Source: Candidatus Omnitrophota bacterium
GTDB lineage: Bacteria > Omnitrophota > Gorgyraeia > Tantalellales > Tantalellaceae
Direction of reading: 5' to 3'
DNA length: 39,894 bases
Assembly (NCBI GenBank): GCA_014728075.1
Contig: WJMG01000029.1
Coordinates: 1 to 39,894 of the forward strand
In this document: piece by piece, positions 1 through 8,475 of the stretch
Numbering within the stretch: the stretch's first letter is position 1
Layout: each line of letters opens with the position of its first letter
The notes under the pieces: model-generated
The model's database searches: none
What the model was told of the DNA's origin: nothing
The model's input: only the letters and a program-made list of their open reading frames with translations
Position numbers and translations under genes: made by a program

Positions 1-604
1 CGTTTACGGAAGCACCGTCTGGGTATACAGCGATACCAAGAGCGAAACAGGCGTAGTGGACGAAGATACGCCCCTGACGGCGCCTTCCCATCTCTACACC
101 GCGACAAAACTGGCCGGCGAATACTACTGTAAGGCTTATAAGGAGCTTTACGGGCTGGATTACACCATACTCAGATACGGGGTCCCTTACGGTCCGAGAG
201 CCCGTGACGGAGCCGTTCTTCCCATATTCGTCAAAAAAGCCCTGAACGGCGAAGCCTTGACCATAGCCGGCGACGGAATGCAGTTCAGAAGGTTCGTTTA
301 TGTGGAGGACCTCGCCGAAGGCAATGTCATGGCCCTGAAAGAAGAAGCCGCGAACAAGATATTCAACCTGGAGGGCAGCGAGAAGACCACCATCAAGGAT
401 ATAGCGGAAACCGTAAAAAAGGTGGTGGGTGATGTGAAGATCGAGTTCGTCGAGGGCAGGAAAGGCGATTTCGCGGGCAACGAGATATCCAGGGAACGGA
501 CCAAAAAGGAACTCGGCTGGGAAACGACCACCTCCTTCGAGGACGGCGTTAAAAAATACATCGACTGGTACAAGGAAAACAAGTTAACGGCCGTTAACAT
601 ATAG
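1..604 (+). CDS. NAD-dependent sugar-nucleotide epimerase/dehydratase, 3' part (5' end outside window)
   Basis: C-terminal part of an extended short-chain dehydrogenase that probably epimerises or dehydrates an NDP-sugar in the cytoplasm. The frame is open from the first bases (reading from position 2), so the N-terminal Rossmann GxxGxxG region lies upstream of the window. Visible are the beta-strand carrying the catalytic Ser/Thr (VYGSTVWVYSDT), the YxxxK catalytic pair in YTATK, the family-typical LRYGVPYGPR segment, and the FRRFVYVEDLAEG stretch that in UDP-glucose 4-epimerase relatives precedes the sugar-binding C-terminus. The substrate cannot be told from this fragment. It is followed after 43 nt by the radical SAM gene and probably belongs to the same transcription unit, perhaps supplying a precursor for the NeuB/NeuA-type pair downstream. 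Confidence 0.9.
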   Translation, partial: VYGSTVWVYSDTKSETGVVDEDTPLTAPSHLYTATKLAGEYYCKAYKELYGLDYTILRYGVPYGPRARDGAVLPIFVKKALNGEALTIAGDGMQFRRFVYVEDLAEGNVMALKEEAANKIFNLEGSEKTTIKDIAETVKKVVGDVKIEFVEGRKGDFAGNEISRERTKKELGWETTTSFEDGVKKYIDWYKENKLTAVNI

Positions 605-634
605 ATCTTTGCGCGCCGGTCTCTGCGGCGCCGT

Positions 635-641
635 AAAGGAG
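635..641 (+). promoter_or_regulatory. Shine-Dalgarno AAAGGAG deciding the start at 648
   Basis: AAAGGAG lies 6 nt before ATG 648. It favours that start over the in-frame ATG at 609, which lies only 4 nt after the previous stop codon and has no such site. Confidence 0.7.
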
Positions 642-647
642 AGGGAC

Positions 648-1622
648 ATGCTGAGAAAGATAAATACCTATCTGGGCCGTTATCAGTATCTCAGAAGGAA
701 AAGAAGCCTTAAGAACAGGCCGATCGTGTGGTTCATAGAGCTCACTAATTACTGTAACCTGGATTGTCCTCTATGCCCGAGGAAATTCATGGAAAGGGAA
801 GTGGGCTATATGGACCCCGGTCTTTTCAGGAAAATAATAAGGCAAACCAGAAAGTACGCCTTCGCCGATACGGTACGGCTGCATCTTTTCGGCGAGTCGA
901 CTTTTCACCCCGATATAGCCGAGTATATCAACTTCTGCGCCGATAACGGCCTCAAGCCGTTCCTGTCGACCAACGCTACCATTCTTAATGAAAAGATGGC
1001 GGGGGAAATACTGAGTTCGGGTTTGAGCCATATAATACTCTGTATTGACGGCGTGACCCGGGAAACTTATGAAAAGATCAGGAAAGGTTCAAGTTTCGAG
1101 AAAACGAGAGACAATATCGCCCAGTTCCTTATGATGAAAAAGGATAAGGGAAATAAGGACCTTTATACCGAGGTCCAGATGCTCGAGACCGAGGATACGA
1201 AAGGTGAGATAGAAAGGTTCAGGAAAGAATGGGGACCTCTGGCCGACCGTATAAAGATAAAGCCTCTCTCCACATGGGGGGATAAGATCGGAAAGTCAGC
1301 GAACAAAAGGGAAAGGCACGCCTGTGAGAATTTCTGGACCAGGGGAGGGTTCCTGTGCAACGGGGATTTCGTTTTCTGCTGTATGGATTACGACGGCTTT
1401 ACTTCAGCGGGTAACATCAGGGATAAAAGCCTGCCCGAGATATGGAACTCAGTGAAAGCCATGGACCTGAGGACCGAACAGATAACAGGGGAATATAATT
1501 ACCTTTGCAGGGACTGTGACCAGTGGATAGGGGAAAAAGAAGACATGGGCTATCCTTTTTCCAGGATCCTTAAAAGCCGGAGAAAGAGTGAAGAAAATAA
1601 GCGTTGTGATCTGCTGCTATAA
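648..1622 (+). CDS. Radical SAM/SPASM domain protein
   Basis: About 324 aa. The radical SAM cluster motif CxxxCxxC is at residues 36-43 (CNLDCPLC), ligating the 4Fe-4S cluster that cleaves S-adenosylmethionine. A SPASM-type C-terminal region follows, with Cys residues in CENFWTRGGFLC, FCC and YLCRDC that probably hold auxiliary Fe-S clusters. The family includes peptide- and sugar-modifying enzymes, and members are common in surface-polysaccharide loci of candidate phyla, where the substrate is usually unknown. Here a sugar or lipid-linked intermediate is a reasonable guess, not a demonstrated role. The start at 648 has a strong ribosome binding site; an upstream in-frame ATG at 609 would add 13 residues unlike the family. 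The 3' end overlaps the next gene by 35 nt. Confidence 0.9.
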   Translation: MLRKINTYLGRYQYLRRKRSLKNRPIVWFIELTNYCNLDCPLCPRKFMEREVGYMDPGLFRKIIRQTRKYAFADTVRLHLFGESTFHPDIAEYINFCADNGLKPFLSTNATILNEKMAGEILSSGLSHIILCIDGVTRETYEKIRKGSSFEKTRDNIAQFLMMKKDKGNKDLYTEVQMLETEDTKGEIERFRKEWGPLADRIKIKPLSTWGDKIGKSANKRERHACENFWTRGGFLCNGDFVFCCMDYDGFTSAGNIRDKSLPEIWNSVKAMDLRTEQITGEYNYLCRDCDQWIGEKEDMGYPFSRILKSRRKSEENKRCDLLL

Positions 1623-2310
1623 CGGTGAACGCTTGCTCGGCAAAGCCCTGGACAGCGTCATGGGCCAGACTTTACCCGCGGAATTATGGGAGGCCGTTTT
1701 CGTTAACGACGGCTCGACGGATTCCTCGGCCGAGATCGCCCGCCGGTACCGGTCTTACGGTAATTTCGTTTATTACGAGAACCCCGTCAATATGGGCCTC
1801 CCGGAATCGTGCAACAGGGGGATATCGCTTTCCCGCGGAGAATACATAGTCAGGGTCGATTCCGATGACGCCGTTTCGCCCGACCTGCTGTCCGAACTAT
1901 ACGCCGTGACCGAGAAAGACCGGCCCGATCTGGTCTATACGGACAGGATCGAGATAGACACGGCGGACGGATCGAGAAAAAGGGTAAGTTTCGACGATTT
2001 CGATCTCTTCGGACTGATCGCGTGCGGGACCCTGATGAGAAAGGACCTTGTGGCAAAGATAGGGGGGTACAGGGAGATGGGTTGGGAGGAATACGACCTG
2101 TATCTCAGATATCTGAAAGAGTCCGGAGGGAACATAGTGTATGTGCCTGAACCGCTGTACGAGTACTATTTTCACGGCGGGAACATGACCCGGAAAGAAG
2201 ACTGGAAAAAGAAGGCCTGGCAAGAACTGATAGAAGAGTGGGGCGGGGCTCTTTTAAGAGAGTTCGGCAAGGTCCCGGAAGAATATACGGAAGCGAAAAG
2301 GAGCAATTAA
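1588..2310 (+). CDS. Glycosyltransferase family 2
   Basis: 240 aa GT-A fold enzyme. The N-terminus has the GT2 signature VVICCYNGERLLGKALDSV, then VNDGSTDSS for nucleotide binding, and the DSDD variant of the DxD metal site in RVDSDDAVSP. The short length and the lack of membrane segments suggest a soluble, membrane-associated transferase adding one sugar to a lipid-linked oligosaccharide. The GTG start at 1588 has GGAG 5 nt upstream, although it lies inside the end of the radical SAM gene (35 nt overlap). This suggests translational coupling. Donor and acceptor are unknown. Confidence 0.9.
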   Translation: MKKISVVICCYNGERLLGKALDSVMGQTLPAELWEAVFVNDGSTDSSAEIARRYRSYGNFVYYENPVNMGLPESCNRGISLSRGEYIVRVDSDDAVSPDLLSELYAVTEKDRPDLVYTDRIEIDTADGSRKRVSFDDFDLFGLIACGTLMRKDLVAKIGGYREMGWEEYDLYLRYLKESGGNIVYVPEPLYEYYFHGGNMTRKEDWKKKAWQELIEEWGGALLREFGKVPEEYTEAKRSN

Positions 2311-2311
2311 A

Positions 2312-3127
2312 ATGACCGGAAGACAGGTAACGATCATCGCGGAAATAGGCGAGAACCATATAGGGAGCATGGACCTGGCCGAAAAAATGATATTTTCGGC
2401 CGCTGAAGCCGGTGCCGACATAGTTAAGTTCCAGTCGTACAGGCCGGAAAATTTCAAACAGGACGACCCGGAATACGACTGGTTCGAAAAGGTGAGTTTG
2501 ACCGACGAAGACCATTTTGAACTTAAAAAGCGCGCCGACGAAGCCGGTGTCGAGTTCATGAGCGCTCCTTTCAGCCGGGAGAGGGCCAGGTTCCTGTGCG
2601 AGGAGCTGGGCCTTAAGAAGATAAAGGTCGCCTCGGGTATGATGACGGACCGATCTCTTCTTTCATACCTGAACGGGGCCTGTGAAGAAGTTTACCTTTC
2701 TACGGGGATGGCCACTCTTAAAGAGATAAGGGGGTCTCTGGCGCTTCTGGATAAGGTCAAAGTTTCACTTCTGCACTGTGTCACACAATACCCTTTAAAG
2801 GACGAAGACGCCAACCTTCTTGCCGTAGGAACACTGAAGCAAGAGTTCGGAGACCTGACGGTGGGATATTCCGACCACACCGTCGGGACCCTGGCTTGTC
2901 TGGTGGCGGTCTCGCTTGGCGCCCGGATCATAGAAAAACACTTTACTCTCGATAAGAACGCACCCGAAGGAACGGATCATGTTCTTTCAGCCACTCCCGT
3001 AGAGTTCGGGGCCATGGTAAGGCAGATACGCTCCATCCCCCCGCTCATGGGTGACGGCGAGAAGGTGCCCCGGGCGTGCGAGGAGGAGATCAAGGATTTC
3101 GTCAGGAACCGCTTTCAGGAAGGATAA
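2312..3127 (+). CDS. NeuB-family ulosonate synthase lacking the SAF domain
   Basis: 271 aa. Matches the N-acetylneuraminate synthase family, which condenses phosphoenolpyruvate with an N-acyl-hexosamine to give a nine-carbon acid. Motifs seen are EIGENHIGSMDLAEKMI, GADIVKFQ, SAPFS, KVASG, GYSDHTVG, and EKHFTLD followed by a GTDH segment, all in the TIM-barrel. Canonical NeuB, LegI and PseI proteins are about 340 aa and end in an antifreeze-like SAF domain that closes the partner's active site. This one stops about 70 residues early and the next gene begins 2 nt later, so the domain is absent rather than frameshifted off. The ribosome binding site AAAAGGAG precedes ATG 2312. The neighbouring NeuA-type gene supports a CMP-nonulosonate or similar product. 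Exact sugar unknown; no NeuC, PseB/C/H or LegB-type genes are in the window. Confidence 0.88.
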   Translation: MTGRQVTIIAEIGENHIGSMDLAEKMIFSAAEAGADIVKFQSYRPENFKQDDPEYDWFEKVSLTDEDHFELKKRADEAGVEFMSAPFSRERARFLCEELGLKKIKVASGMMTDRSLLSYLNGACEEVYLSTGMATLKEIRGSLALLDKVKVSLLHCVTQYPLKDEDANLLAVGTLKQEFGDLTVGYSDHTVGTLACLVAVSLGARIIEKHFTLDKNAPEGTDHVLSATPVEFGAMVRQIRSIPPLMGDGEKVPRACEEEIKDFVRNRFQEG

Positions 3128-3129
3128 AG

Positions 3130-3753
3130 ATGGTTTTAGGCATCATACCGGCCAGAGGCGGGAGTGAGGGCCTTCCCCGCAAGAACATAAAAAAGATCAA
3201 CGGGAAGCCCCTTATATGGTGGACCATACGGGCCGCGAAGAGGTCTTCTGAGCTGGATGACATAGTGGTCTCCACCGACGACCCGGAGATCGCGGAAACG
3301 GCGAGAGCTTCCGGCGTGGATGTGATAGAACGCCCTGAAAACCTCGCGACCTCTAAAGCGACTACGCTGAGCGCCATGCAGCATGTCCTTTCTAAAAGGC
3401 ACGCGGATACGGTCGTTCTGCTCCAGCCGACATCCCCGATAAGAAGTGACGGTCTTATAGACGGGTGCGTAAGGAAGTTCAGGAGCAGCGGGGCCGATTC
3501 GCTGGCCACGGGCTTTATCTGTAAATACAAGGAATACGGGACCAATACGCTTCCCAGGCAGGAGATCGAAGGTTTTTTTTACGATGACGGCAATGTGTAT
3601 GTCATGAAGGCTGACATGGTGAAAAAGGGGGACCGGTACGGCAAAAAGATCGAACGGTTCTTTACCTCCAGGGAGGAGAACATGGAGATAGACGATGAGT
3701 TCGATTTCTTTCTAGTTGAAAACGCCCTGAAGAGGTTTCTTGAGCGAAAATGA
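3130..3753 (+). CDS. CMP-sialate-type cytidylyltransferase (NeuA family)
   Basis: 207 aa from ATG 3130. It has the family's N-terminal nucleotide-binding loop IIPARGGSEGLPRKNIK, the LLQPTSPIR segment, and the acidic EIDDEFDF near the C-terminus that helps hold Mg2+. Enzymes of this family transfer CMP from CTP to sialic, legionaminic or pseudaminic acids. The paired synthase 2 nt upstream supports that role. An upstream in-frame start at 3076 exists but would overlap the synthase by 52 nt and add residues before the conserved MVLGIIPARGG start. GGAAGGATAAAG just before 3130 is a plausible ribosome binding site. It ends in an ATGA overlap with the flippase gene. Confidence 0.9.
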   Translation: MVLGIIPARGGSEGLPRKNIKKINGKPLIWWTIRAAKRSSELDDIVVSTDDPEIAETARASGVDVIERPENLATSKATTLSAMQHVLSKRHADTVVLLQPTSPIRSDGLIDGCVRKFRSSGADSLATGFICKYKEYGTNTLPRQEIEGFFYDDGNVYVMKADMVKKGDRYGKKIERFFTSREENMEIDDEFDFFLVENALKRFLERK

Positions 3754-5375
3754 AGGTTCATTCCCTTTCCGGCATATTTAATAACGAGAGCGTGAAGGCC
3801 AGGTATTTCACGACGCTGGCAGCCGGTCTTTTCAGGACAGGACTGGGTTTCGTGACCGGCCTGGTAATAGCAAGGGCGCTTGGGCCTTCCGGTTTCGGTA
3901 ATGTAAGTTTTCTTCTGGGCACCTTTACCTCGATCGACGCGCTTATAGGTATGGGCAGCGCGGCCGCCTTCTATACTTTCGTGTCTCAGAGAAGGCGTGA
4001 CAGGGGCTTTTATGTGTATTACTTCGGGTGGCTGGCCGCGAGGTTCGTTCTGGTCTCCGCGCTTATACTGTTCCTTTTACCCGGGAGCGTCCGTGATTCC
4101 ATTTGGCTGGGCCTCGACAGGGACCTTATATTTCTGGCTTTTCTGGCCAGCTTCGCGATAAACCAGATATGGGAGACCGTTCACCGGATAGGCGAATCCG
4201 TAAGGGCTTCCATACTGGTCCAGGCATGGAACACCCTTCTGATAATCACTCATTTCCTTGTAATAATCGGCGCTTTTCTGCTTAAATCCCTGACCCCCAG
4301 GGTCTTTCTTCTCGTCATGGCTTTTGAATATTCTGTCATGGCCGTACTTCTTTCCAACAACCTTAAACAAAGGCTGTTCCCGGCCGGGGAGAGAACGGAC
4401 GGAAGTTCCTTGAAAGAGACCTTCTTCGAGTATAAGGCCTACTGCACTCCCCTGGCGGTTTACAACCTGGCTGCGTTCGCCAGCCTGTTCGCCAACAGGT
4501 GGCTGCTCCAGAGGTTCGGGGGAGCCGTCGAGCAGAGTTATTTTTCCATAGCCCTTAAATTTTCCTCGGTATGCCTTATAGCTACAACTTCCGTGATCAA
4601 GATATTCTGGAAAGAAATAGCGGACGCGCACCAGAAGAACGATTCCCGCAGAAAAGAGCTCCTTTTCAAGGAGATCACAAGGAACCTTTATATCGTAGGG
4701 GCTTTCGGTTGCTGCTTTTTCGTGCCGTTCAGCAGGCAGATGCTGGTTTCACTGCTCGGACAGGGGTACGAGGCGGGCTGGCCGGCCTTATCGATAATGT
4801 TCCTTCTGCCGCTTTCCCAGTCTCTCGCCCAGCTGAGCACCGCGTTCTTCCACGCGACAAGCCAGACGGGCACATACAAGAATGTAAGGATAGCGAAAAT
4901 GGTCATATCCCTTCCCGTGACCTATTTTCTGGTAGCTTCGCCCTCGGCTTCCGTGCCGGGCCTGGGATGGGGCGCGTTCGGATTGTCGCTTAAAGATGTT
5001 TTCGTAAGTCTTTTATGGGTCAATGTCATAATCTACATCATAACCAGGACCTCGAAATGGAAGTTCGATTTCTGGTACCAGCTTTATATCCCGCTCATCT
5101 TCCTTACTCTGTCTTTTTCGATCAGGTTATTAGTGACAGAGGTTTTCGGCTGGTTCGGGGTCCGGGACACGCTTACGGTGATCCTTCCGAGCGGTTTGAT
5201 CTATCTTTCGTTATCTGTCATCCTGTTCCTGAAGATGCCTTCCCTCGCAGGCCTTGACCGGCAGGAAGTCCGCGCTTTCCTGGACAGGATAACGCGCCCG
5301 GGTAAAGGGGGCCCGGGATCAGGCGCCGCCGGGGACGGAGAAAAAGAGGTTCTGCCGGAGGAGGTGGGGGTATGA
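3750..5375 (+). CDS. Wzx-type polysaccharide flippase (MOP superfamily)
   Basis: 541 aa, very hydrophobic, with roughly 12-14 membrane segments. The first part (GLFRTGLGFVTGLVIARALG) is typical of O-antigen/capsule repeat-unit flippases, which move undecaprenyl-diphosphate oligosaccharide across the inner membrane. The last about 30 residues form a Gly/Pro/Glu-rich polar tail that probably extends into the cytoplasm. The start overlaps the cytidylyltransferase stop as ATGA. It is the only obvious Wzx in the window and so is probably the exporter for the glycan built by the surrounding transferases. An export role for a different lipid-linked glycan cannot be excluded. Confidence 0.88.
   Translation: MKVHSLSGIFNNESVKARYFTTLAAGLFRTGLGFVTGLVIARALGPSGFGNVSFLLGTFTSIDALIGMGSAAAFYTFVSQRRRDRGFYVYYFGWLAARFVLVSALILFLLPGSVRDSIWLGLDRDLIFLAFLASFAINQIWETVHRIGESVRASILVQAWNTLLIITHFLVIIGAFLLKSLTPRVFLLVMAFEYSVMAVLLSNNLKQRLFPAGERTDGSSLKETFFEYKAYCTPLAVYNLAAFASLFANRWLLQRFGGAVEQSYFSIALKFSSVCLIATTSVIKIFWKEIADAHQKNDSRRKELLFKEITRNLYIVGAFGCCFFVPFSRQMLVSLLGQGYEAGWPALSIMFLLPLSQSLAQLSTAFFHATSQTGTYKNVRIAKMVISLPVTYFLVASPSASVPGLGWGAFGLSLKDVFVSLLWVNVIIYIITRTSKWKFDFWYQLYIPLIFLTLSFSIRLLVTEVFGWFGVRDTLTVILPSGLIYLSLSVILFLKMPSLAGLDRQEVRAFLDRITRPGKGGPGSGAAGDGEKEVLPEEVGV
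5357..5367 (+). promoter_or_regulatory. Extended Shine-Dalgarno GGAGGAGGTGG
   Basis: A near-perfect anti-SD match lies inside the 3' end of the flippase gene, 4 nt before ATG 5372. It supports efficient reinitiation at the ATGA junction. A second in-frame ATG at 5375 has nearly equal spacing. Confidence 0.6.
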
Positions 5376-6604
5376 TGCGAAAAGTCCTTTTTCTGCTGAG
5401 GACATATAACGATATCGACCACATCACACCCGTGATCTGGAAGGCTTTGAAAGAAGGGGAAAAGCCTATAGTGTTTTTCTGGGAAAAGTACGATCACCGC
5501 GCCGATTACCGTTTACGGTACTTAAGGGATAATTACGGGCTGGAAATCGTTTATCCCGGGAGCGTCTTCGGCCCTCTGGGCAAGATTTCCCTTAAGTTCA
5601 GGTATAACAGGCTGTTCGCTTCGAGATTTCTCGAAAAGAACGGCATATCCGCCTGTGTTTTCGATTACGCGCCGGGGCTTTCCAGAGAGGACATACTGGG
5701 GAAAAGAGGCGTTCCCGACTTTTTCGGCAGGGGGATATCGGACATAAGAGAAGCTTTTCTGGCGGCCTGCAGGGACACCGGCGTCGAGACCTTCTGCCTT
5801 CCTCACGGACTGCGTGTCTACATGAACGAGGATCCCACGGAAAGGTCCAGAACGCTTCTCGAGAAGACCGGTAAGCTTTCGGACATGTCGGACAGGAACA
5901 TATACGACCATTATGTTTTTCAAAGCCGCTACCACCGGGAGGATTCGATAAAAAGAGGCATGGACCCGGGTAAATGCCATGTGTGGGGAAGCGCCAGGTT
6001 CTGTCCGGAATGGGCCCGGACCAATCTTGAGCTTTGCGGTGATTTTTCCCCGGCAAAGGATGACAGCGGCAGGCTGAAGGTGGTCTTCATGTTGTCGCAC
6101 TGGGGATATAATATAGACGAAAAAGCGCTTTTCAGCCTTGTTTACGCCATGGCGGATCTCCCGTTCGTGTATCTTTTCGTCAAAGACCAGCCCAGAGGCA
6201 CGGGTAGCCTGCCGGCTCAGGACAAAGAGAAACTGGGCCGTTTGCCGAATGTAGAGGTCTCCTGCGATAACTCACAGCATTCCCCGGCTATCATAAAGTG
6301 GGCCGATGTGGTCATGAATTTCGGGTCCAGCATAGGGATTGAGGCCCTGCAGCAGGGCAAAGTGCTGGTCAACCCGTCGTACATACACACTAATTATACC
6401 GTTTTCGACGAGACGGAAGCCTGTATAAGGGCGGGTTCCGAACGGGATGTGCTGGACCTTCTGGAAGGTATTAACGCGGGAAAGGATGTAAGGGTCCCGG
6501 AGGAGAACAAGAGAGTCCTTTACCGTGAGGCGGTTTACGGAAGAGACCGGGAATATGATGTTCTGGGAGAATATTACAGCAACATATTCAAGAGCCAGCA
6601 ATAA
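5372..6604 (+). CDS. GT-B-fold surface carbohydrate protein, CDP-glycerol glycerophosphotransferase-like
   Basis: 410 aa, soluble. No catalytic family is certain. The C-terminal half resembles the nucleotide-binding half of GT-B enzymes: LSHWGYNIDEKAL after a linker, then AIIKWADVVMNFGSSIGIEALQQGKV, the pattern used by glycerophosphotransferase- and KpsS-like proteins to hold the donor nucleotide (Ser-Ser, then Glu-Ala). The N-terminal half (ISACVFDYAPG, FCLPHGLRVY) fits an acceptor-binding Rossmann-like domain. It may transfer a sugar or polyol phosphate, possibly from a CMP/CDP donor. The start overlaps the flippase stop (ATGA). It resembles the larger protein at 14779 in general organisation but not obviously in sequence. 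Confidence 0.72.
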   Translation: MMRKVLFLLRTYNDIDHITPVIWKALKEGEKPIVFFWEKYDHRADYRLRYLRDNYGLEIVYPGSVFGPLGKISLKFRYNRLFASRFLEKNGISACVFDYAPGLSREDILGKRGVPDFFGRGISDIREAFLAACRDTGVETFCLPHGLRVYMNEDPTERSRTLLEKTGKLSDMSDRNIYDHYVFQSRYHREDSIKRGMDPGKCHVWGSARFCPEWARTNLELCGDFSPAKDDSGRLKVVFMLSHWGYNIDEKALFSLVYAMADLPFVYLFVKDQPRGTGSLPAQDKEKLGRLPNVEVSCDNSQHSPAIIKWADVVMNFGSSIGIEALQQGKVLVNPSYIHTNYTVFDETEACIRAGSERDVLDLLEGINAGKDVRVPEENKRVLYREAVYGRDREYDVLGEYYSNIFKSQQ

Positions 6605-6614
6605 AGGAGAGAAA

Positions 6615-7703
6615 GTGAACATAGAGAGCCGTGTAAAGAACTGGATAAAAGTAAGGATAAACGACAGCCTTAACACTAAAAGGATCGGCAGCGTAGTTGA
6701 TTGCGGCCAGCCCCTCGTACTCATATCCCAGATCCAGCGCGCGGGAGGGTCGCTTCTTTCACAGCTTTTTGACGACCATCCTCAGTGCAATGTATATCCC
6801 CACGAACTGTGCTGGGGGAAACCGAAAAAATGGAACTGGCCGGACCTTGACCTCGATAAGAGAGGCAGTTCCGGCTTATTCAGGGACCTTTACGACCCCT
6901 ATATCGATGTGTTCATAATGATGGGGTATTTCAAGTCAGGTTCCGGTGCAGGGGGGAAACACGACTTTTATCCTTTCAAGTTCAACAGAAGGCTTCAGAA
7001 ACGGCTTTTCGATGAATTGAACGGGCGGGGGAAGATAAAGTCCCAGAGAGAGGCGCTTGATAATTACATGACCGCTTTTTTCAATGCCTGGATAGATTAC
7101 CAGAACATATACAAGCAGGACAAAAGGTATACCGTAGCCTTTACTCCGAGGGTCACTTCCTACAGGGACAGCGTTGACAGGTTCTTCAGGGATTACCCCG
7201 ACGGCCGTATAGTCCATATTTTAAGGAATCCCTGCGCGTGGTGGGCGTCCGCCAGAAAACACGGTTCGAGCTACAGGGACCTGGACAGCGCACTCGGGCT
7301 TTGGAAGAAAAATACCCTCACCGGCATCGAAAGCCGCGAGAAATACGGGAATAAATACATTACCGTCTGTTTCGAGGACCTTTTGACGGACACCGAAAAG
7401 GTCATGAAAGATCTGTGCGGGGCGATCGGCATAGATTTCGAAAGAACGCTTCTGACGCCGACCTTCAACTCCATGAACATGAAAGCCGATTCGAGTTTCG
7501 AGGTGAAAGGCCACGGGGTGCTCAAGGAGGCCGCCTACAGGTATAAGAAGGTCCTTTCCCCGGAGCAGATAGAAAGGATAGAAGAAGAGGCTCTAGAGCT
7601 TTACGAAAGGGGACTGGGACGGAAGAGTGCCCCAAACAATACGGGTACGAAGGAGAACGATCAGACCTTAAATAAAAGGGGAAGCGGTTATGAAGTGGGG
7701 TAA
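6615..7703 (+). CDS. Sulfotransferase family protein
   Basis: 362 aa from GTG 6615, which has GGAG 5 nt upstream; a longer in-frame start at 6525 would overlap the previous gene by 80 nt. The 5'-phosphosulfate-binding loop of PAPS-dependent sulfotransferases is visible near residues 36-48 (ISQIQRAGGSLLSQL), with QRAGGS in place of the classical RSGTT-type loop. The 3'-phosphate-binding region is near residue 199 (IVHILRNPCAWWASARKHG, with conserved Arg and a later Ser). VCFEDLLTDTEKVM is also family-typical. Likely role: transfer of sulfate from PAPS to a sugar hydroxyl of the surface glycan. No PAPS-synthesis genes are nearby. The 3' end overlaps the aldolase gene by 14 nt. Confidence 0.85.
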   Translation: MNIESRVKNWIKVRINDSLNTKRIGSVVDCGQPLVLISQIQRAGGSLLSQLFDDHPQCNVYPHELCWGKPKKWNWPDLDLDKRGSSGLFRDLYDPYIDVFIMMGYFKSGSGAGGKHDFYPFKFNRRLQKRLFDELNGRGKIKSQREALDNYMTAFFNAWIDYQNIYKQDKRYTVAFTPRVTSYRDSVDRFFRDYPDGRIVHILRNPCAWWASARKHGSSYRDLDSALGLWKKNTLTGIESREKYGNKYITVCFEDLLTDTEKVMKDLCGAIGIDFERTLLTPTFNSMNMKADSSFEVKGHGVLKEAAYRYKKVLSPEQIERIEEEALELYERGLGRKSAPNNTGTKENDQTLNKRGSGYEVG

Positions 7704-8475
7704 ATTGAAAAAAACACTAAAGTCAAAAAGACCGACACTGGGCAGCTGGATAACGCTGCCCGATACCTGTATCGCCGAGATAATGGCGAACGCCGGGTTC
7801 GAGTGGCTCGTGGTGGATATGGAGCACAGTTCGATCGATATCTCCCAGGCCCAGAAGCTCATACAGACGATCGACCTGGCCGGGCGGGTTCCCCTGGCCA
7901 GAGTAGGCGCTAACGACCCCCTGATCATAAAGAGGGTGATGGATGCCGGAGCGCAGGGCGTCATAGTTCCCATGGTCAACACACGGGAAGACGCCGAAAA
8001 AGCCGTGGAAGCCGTGAAGTACCCGCCTTACGGCAAACGGGGGGTAGGGCTTGCCAGGGCGCAGGGGTACGGCTTTGATTTCGATGAGTACCGTGAACTC
8101 GTTAACGCGAACAGTACAGTGATCGTCCAGATAGAGCACATAAACGCAGTTGAAAATCTTGAGAAGATCCTTGGAGTGAAGGGCGTGGACGGTTTTATCA
8201 TCGGTCCTTACGACCTTTCCGGATCCATGGGTAAGCCCGGCCGGTTCGAAGACCCGGAAGTGAAAAAAGCCCTGAGGGCCGTTAAAAAGCTGATGGGCCG
8301 TACCGGAAAGTCTCCGGGGTTCCATGTGGTCCCTCCCGACAGCAAGATGGTGGATCGCAGGATATCCGAAGGGTACCGGTTCATAGCTTTCAGCCTCGAT
8401 ACCGTCCTTCTGGGAGCTGCCTGCAGGCAGTGCCTTTCGGGGGTGTCGGGAAAACAAATGAAAGGAAAGAGATGA
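7690..8475 (+). CDS. HpcH/HpaI-family class II pyruvate aldolase
   Basis: 261 aa, usual length for the family. These metal-dependent aldolases reversibly join pyruvate (or a related 2-oxoacid) to an aldehyde, giving 4-hydroxy-2-oxoacids such as 2-keto-3-deoxy sugar acids. The residues expected from E. coli HpaI are in place: catalytic His46 in DMEHSS, substrate Arg71 in LARVG, metal ligands Glu149 in VQIEH and Asp175 in IGPYDLSG. YPPYGKRGVG matches the family loop. The gene overlaps the sulfotransferase and ends in an ATGA overlap with a KdsB-like cytidylyltransferase. That coupling suggests it makes, rather than degrades, a keto-deoxy acid that is then CMP-activated. Catabolic use is the alternative. 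Confidence 0.9.
   Translation: MKWGKLKKTLKSKRPTLGSWITLPDTCIAEIMANAGFEWLVVDMEHSSIDISQAQKLIQTIDLAGRVPLARVGANDPLIIKRVMDAGAQGVIVPMVNTREDAEKAVEAVKYPPYGKRGVGLARAQGYGFDFDEYRELVNANSTVIVQIEHINAVENLEKILGVKGVDGFIIGPYDLSGSMGKPGRFEDPEVKKALRAVKKLMGRTGKSPGFHVVPPDSKMVDRRISEGYRFIAFSLDTVLLGAACRQCLSGVSGKQMKGKR

Noticed and set aside
5297-5317. CCCGGG ... CCCGGG inverted repeat near the end of the flippase gene
   Set aside because: It lies in coding sequence for the Gly/Pro-rich tail, each arm is a self-palindrome, and no regulatory context is visible.
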